Shown: piece after piece, positions 61,193 through 64,000 of the stretch | Layout of the letters: each line of letters opens with the position of its first letter | How positions within the stretch are numbered: position 1 is the first letter of the stretch | NCBI RefSeq assembly: GCF_004331685.1 | Contig: NZ_SJSM01000007.1 | Span: 124,001 to 188,000 of the forward strand | DNA length: 64,000 nucleotides | Source: Pedobacter hiemivivus | GTDB taxonomy: Bacteria > Bacteroidota > Bacteroidia > Sphingobacteriales > Sphingobacteriaceae | Reading direction: 5' to 3' | Notes under the pieces: model-generated | The model's input: only the letters and a program-made list of their open reading frames with translations | What the model was told of the DNA's origin: nothing | Database searches by the model: none | Program-made: the position numbers and the translations under genes

Positions 61193-64000
61193 ATGCAACA
61201 AATTTTTACTAAAAAGAAGGAATGGCTCTTCAGTGGGATAAGCCTAATCCTTTTCATGTGCATTTCTATGACGTCGTTGGCGCAGACCCGAACGGTTACC
61301 GGTGTGGTGACCGATTTGAAAGGTGATCCACTTGTTGGAGTGATCATTCAATTAAAAGGAACTAAAACAACGGCCAACAGTTCTGCAACTGGTAGCTTTT
61401 CGATAAAAGTACCAGAAGGCAGCCAAACACTTGTATTCAGGTATATTGGTTATGAAGACAAAGAAGCTGTCGTTAACCAGAATACAACGGTTAAAGTCGC
61501 ACTAAGAGAGTCCGTGTCCCAGTTAAATGACGTGGTGGTGATAGGGTATGGTACAGCCACAAGGAAAGATTTAACAGGATCTGTTGGAACGGTAAGTATT
61601 GCCGATTTGCAAAAAGCTCCGGTTAAATCATTCGATGAGGCTTTGGCTGGCCGGGTTGCGGGGGTTCAGGTTACTTCAAGTGAAGGCCAACCAGGATCGC
61701 CAATTGAGATTACCATCAGGGGTAATAACTCTATTACACAACTCAATTATCCTTTGGTAGTTATAGATGGCTTTCCTATGGAAGATCCAAACAATAGCGT
61801 GGTTAATCCTTTGAATACACTTGATCCGAATGAAATTGAGTCAATCGACATCCTTAAAGATGCATCTGCTACTGCGATTTATGGTGCCAGAGGATCTAAT
61901 GGGGTAGTTATTGTGACTACTAAAAGAGGGAAGTTGGGTGCTCCCGTAATTACTTATAATGGATACTATGGCCTTCAGGAAAATAACAAAAGAATGCCGG
62001 TATTGAGTCCTTACGAGTTTGTTAAATTACAAGATGAGATTGATCCAGTAAAAACAAAGGCGCTTTATTTTAAAGAAGGTAGAAACCTGGATAGCTATAA
62101 AGATGTTACGGGTATAAATTGGGAAGATGAAGTAACACGTGTTGCACCTATGCAAAATCATTACCTCTCCTTAGCTGGTGGTACGGCTAAAACAAAATAT
62201 AGTGTTTCTTTATCACATGTTGGACAAGATGGTATTATTCTGAATTCAGGATTTAAACGCACGCAGGGTAAAGTTAGCTTAGATCAGGAAGTATCTGATA
62301 AACTTAAAGTTGGTATCAATGCCACTTACGCGGATATTTTAACCTATGGTAGCCCAACTTCTACGGGTAATTATAGCAATGAGTTGAATATGCTATTTAG
62401 TGTATGGGCTTTCAGACCGGTTGCGGTTAATCCTAACGTTGATCTTTTAGATCTTGCAACTGACCCTGAGGTGGAGCAGGCAAGTAATTTTACGTTTAAT
62501 CCAGTGCTAACTGCAAAAAATGAACTTCGCGAAAATTATGGTACTAATATTACTGCCAATGGTTACCTGGAATATACCATTCTAAAAGAGTTGAAGTTTA
62601 AATCAACCGGCTCTTTCAATAGAGGGATAAGAAGGGCAGATGTATTTAACGGACCACAATCCAGAAGTGCTGCAATAGGTAACTACTTTATTAATGGAAG
62701 TCAAACTCATTACAATTCACGTACCTGGCAAAATGCGAATACCTTAACTTATGCTAAAAGGCTAAACAAATCTCATTATTTTGATGTAATGGCGGGTTTA
62801 TCTTTTGAAGCAGGAGAAAATTCGGGTTTCGGGGCTTCGGCAATGCTTGTGCCTAGTGAAAGTTTAGGTTTAAGTGGTCTGGATGAAGGAACCCCATTGG
62901 GAATTAGTTCTGTTAGTTCTAAGTATACGATGGCTTCTTTTTTAAGTCGTGCCAACTATAAATTATTAGATCGCTATGTATTTACAGCGACGTTTAGAGC
63001 AGATGGATCTTCAAGGTTTATTGGTGATAATAAATGGGGATATTTCCCATCGGCAGGTTTTGCATGGCAAATTAATAATGAATCTTTTGCAAAAAATATT
63101 AAATACCTATCTAATGCCAAGTTAAGAACATCATGGGGTAGAACCGGAAATAATCAGGTATCGAATTTTTCTGTTTATCCAGGTTTAACTTATGTAAATA
63201 CTGATGCTTCTAATCCGCTCAATAACAATTCTGGTTATATGTTTAATAACAATGACGGCAGGGGGGTAGTTTATACAAGTCTTGGGAATCCAATTTTAAA
63301 GTGGGAAACAACGGAGCAAACGAACATAGGGTTAGACTTAGGTTTTTTTAACGAACGTTTAACTTTTGTATTTGATTTGTATCGTAAAAGGACTTACGAT
63401 CTGTTGTTGAATGCTAACTTACCACCGGTAACAGGATATAGTAGAGCCATAAAAAATATCGGTTCTACAGAAAATAAAGGATTAGAAATTACGATTGGCG
63501 TTACTCCGGTTCAAAATAAAGATTTTACATGGAACTCTTCATTTAACATCGCCTTTAACAGGAATAAAATACTTGGTTTAAGTGAAAACCAACTTCAGTT
63601 AACTACAAGCCAAAGCTGGGGAGATGACTGGAAGAACATTCCTGGTTATGTAGCAAAAATAGGTAGTCCAATTGCGCAGTTCTACGGATTAATTTTTGAT
63701 GGGGTATATAATTATGATGATTTTATTAAAGTAGGGGAAGCATATACCTTAAAAGAAAATATTACCGCACATGGAGGAGCAAGATCCAGCATAAAACCCG
63801 GTGATGTAAAGTATAAAGACTTGGATGGCGATCTTCAGATTACTGAAAAAGATAAAACCGTAATTGGAAGTCCTTATGCTAAGTACACAGGTGGTTTAAG
63901 TAATAACTTTACTTATAAAGGCTTTGATTTGAATGTGTTTTTCCAATGGTCATATGGTAATGATATTATCAATGCGAATAGAATATTGTTCGAATCTTCT
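61193..64000 (+). CDS. SusC/RagA-type TonB-dependent receptor (3' partial)
   Basis: The frame is open to the window end: 936 codons of a SusC/RagA receptor. It has a signal peptide (about 1-31), carboxypeptidase-like domain (about 33-105; RTVTGVVTDLKGDPLVGVII), SusC-type plug (about 113-220; GYGTATRKDLTGSVG, RGNNSITQLNYPLVVIDG, DASATAIYGARGSNGVVIVTTK) and most of the barrel. A SusD-like lipoprotein should follow outside the window. It closes the operon that begins with the hexosaminidase or phosphodiester glycosidase genes and would import oligosaccharides. Confidence 0.97.
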   Translation, partial: MQQIFTKKKEWLFSGISLILFMCISMTSLAQTRTVTGVVTDLKGDPLVGVIIQLKGTKTTANSSATGSFSIKVPEGSQTLVFRYIGYEDKEAVVNQNTTVKVALRESVSQLNDVVVIGYGTATRKDLTGSVGTVSIADLQKAPVKSFDEALAGRVAGVQVTSSEGQPGSPIEITIRGNNSITQLNYPLVVIDGFPMEDPNNSVVNPLNTLDPNEIESIDILKDASATAIYGARGSNGVVIVTTKRGKLGAPVITYNGYYGLQENNKRMPVLSPYEFVKLQDEIDPVKTKALYFKEGRNLDSYKDVTGINWEDEVTRVAPMQNHYLSLAGGTAKTKYSVSLSHVGQDGIILNSGFKRTQGKVSLDQEVSDKLKVGINATYADILTYGSPTSTGNYSNELNMLFSVWAFRPVAVNPNVDLLDLATDPEVEQASNFTFNPVLTAKNELRENYGTNITANGYLEYTILKELKFKSTGSFNRGIRRADVFNGPQSRSAAIGNYFINGSQTHYNSRTWQNANTLTYAKRLNKSHYFDVMAGLSFEAGENSGFGASAMLVPSESLGLSGLDEGTPLGISSVSSKYTMASFLSRANYKLLDRYVFTATFRADGSSRFIGDNKWGYFPSAGFAWQINNESFAKNIKYLSNAKLRTSWGRTGNNQVSNFSVYPGLTYVNTDASNPLNNNSGYMFNNNDGRGVVYTSLGNPILKWETTEQTNIGLDLGFFNERLTFVFDLYRKRTYDLLLNANLPPVTGYSRAIKNIGSTENKGLEITIGVTPVQNKDFTWNSSFNIAFNRNKILGLSENQLQLTTSQSWGDDWKNIPGYVAKIGSPIAQFYGLIFDGVYNYDDFIKVGEAYTLKENITAHGGARSSIKPGDVKYKDLDGDLQITEKDKTVIGSPYAKYTGGLSNNFTYKGFDLNVFFQWSYGNDIINANRILFESS

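Noticed and set aside
1..64000. Insertion sequences, integrases, tRNA or rRNA genes
   Set aside because: I looked for transposase-like ORFs and cloverleaf or rRNA-like segments in the intergenic regions and did not find any, but a covariance-model scan was not possible.

Overview
The window looks like chromosomal DNA of a Sphingobacteriia-type Bacteroidota, most like Pedobacter or a near relative. The reasons are a SusC-type receptor and other large TonB-linked barrels, a PorP/SprF protein beside a secreted enzyme with a gliding-motility-type C-terminus, a short primary sigma factor without region 1.1, a MurF-Alr fusion, and Bacteroidota promoters (TTTG, about 20 nt, TAnnTTTG). The genus is an inference. 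No rRNA, tRNA, CRISPR array, insertion sequence or prophage was recognised.

Layout. 1-3580: the 3' part of a large secreted PL6-type polysaccharide lyase and a PorP/SprF partner. 3623-9695: a complete SUF iron-sulfur operon (sufB-C-D-S-E, a PaaD-like DUF59 protein, an Rrf2 regulator with three cysteines) behind a good promoter. 9784-17310: murF-alr, a DUF502 membrane protein, an ArsC-like protein between two copies of a dispersed inverted repeat, a LOG-family protein and a sodium:solute symporter on the minus strand, then recR and an SDR. 17327-21145: a trpDFBA operon preceded by what reads as a full leader-peptide attenuator. The leader is a 17-codon ORF with three consecutive Trp codons, followed by a protector hairpin, an antiterminator and a terminator. 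21135-30560: nhaA, a Sua5/YciO protein, a GltB-like FMN protein, asnS, a GT-rich gene-free stretch, an outer-membrane barrel and sucC. 30602-40519: a minus-strand cluster (regulator, two membrane proteins, ferritin-like protein), a LolD-like ATPase operon with a degenerate HAD protein, two peptidase genes, an aldo/keto reductase and a small barrel. 40550-46077: a long-form GAPDH, the primary sigma factor, YegP, an MBL hydrolase and dihydrolipoyl dehydrogenase. 46411-51073: an Oar-like TonB receptor, an array of degenerate 11-bp repeats, an ECF sigma factor and an RRM protein. 51147-64000: a carbohydrate cluster with two paralogous ROK repressors, each divergent from secreted enzymes (esterase, unknown protein, GH20 hexosaminidase, phosphodiester glycosidase, FAD oxidoreductase), ending in a SusC receptor cut by the window edge.

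How it fits together. Most of the window is housekeeping. The accessory interest is at the ends (PL6 lyase; ROK/GH20/phosphodiester-glycosidase/SusC cluster, probably for a GlcNAc-containing glycan) and in the non-coding DNA. The strongest non-coding signals are the trp attenuator, a set of genes whose -7 box sits only 4-5 nt before the start codon (predicting leaderless mRNAs), a gapdh promoter folded inside the rpoD terminator, the repeat pair around the arsC-like gene, and the 11-bp periodic array. All functional statements are read from sequence by eye. No database search or folding program was run.
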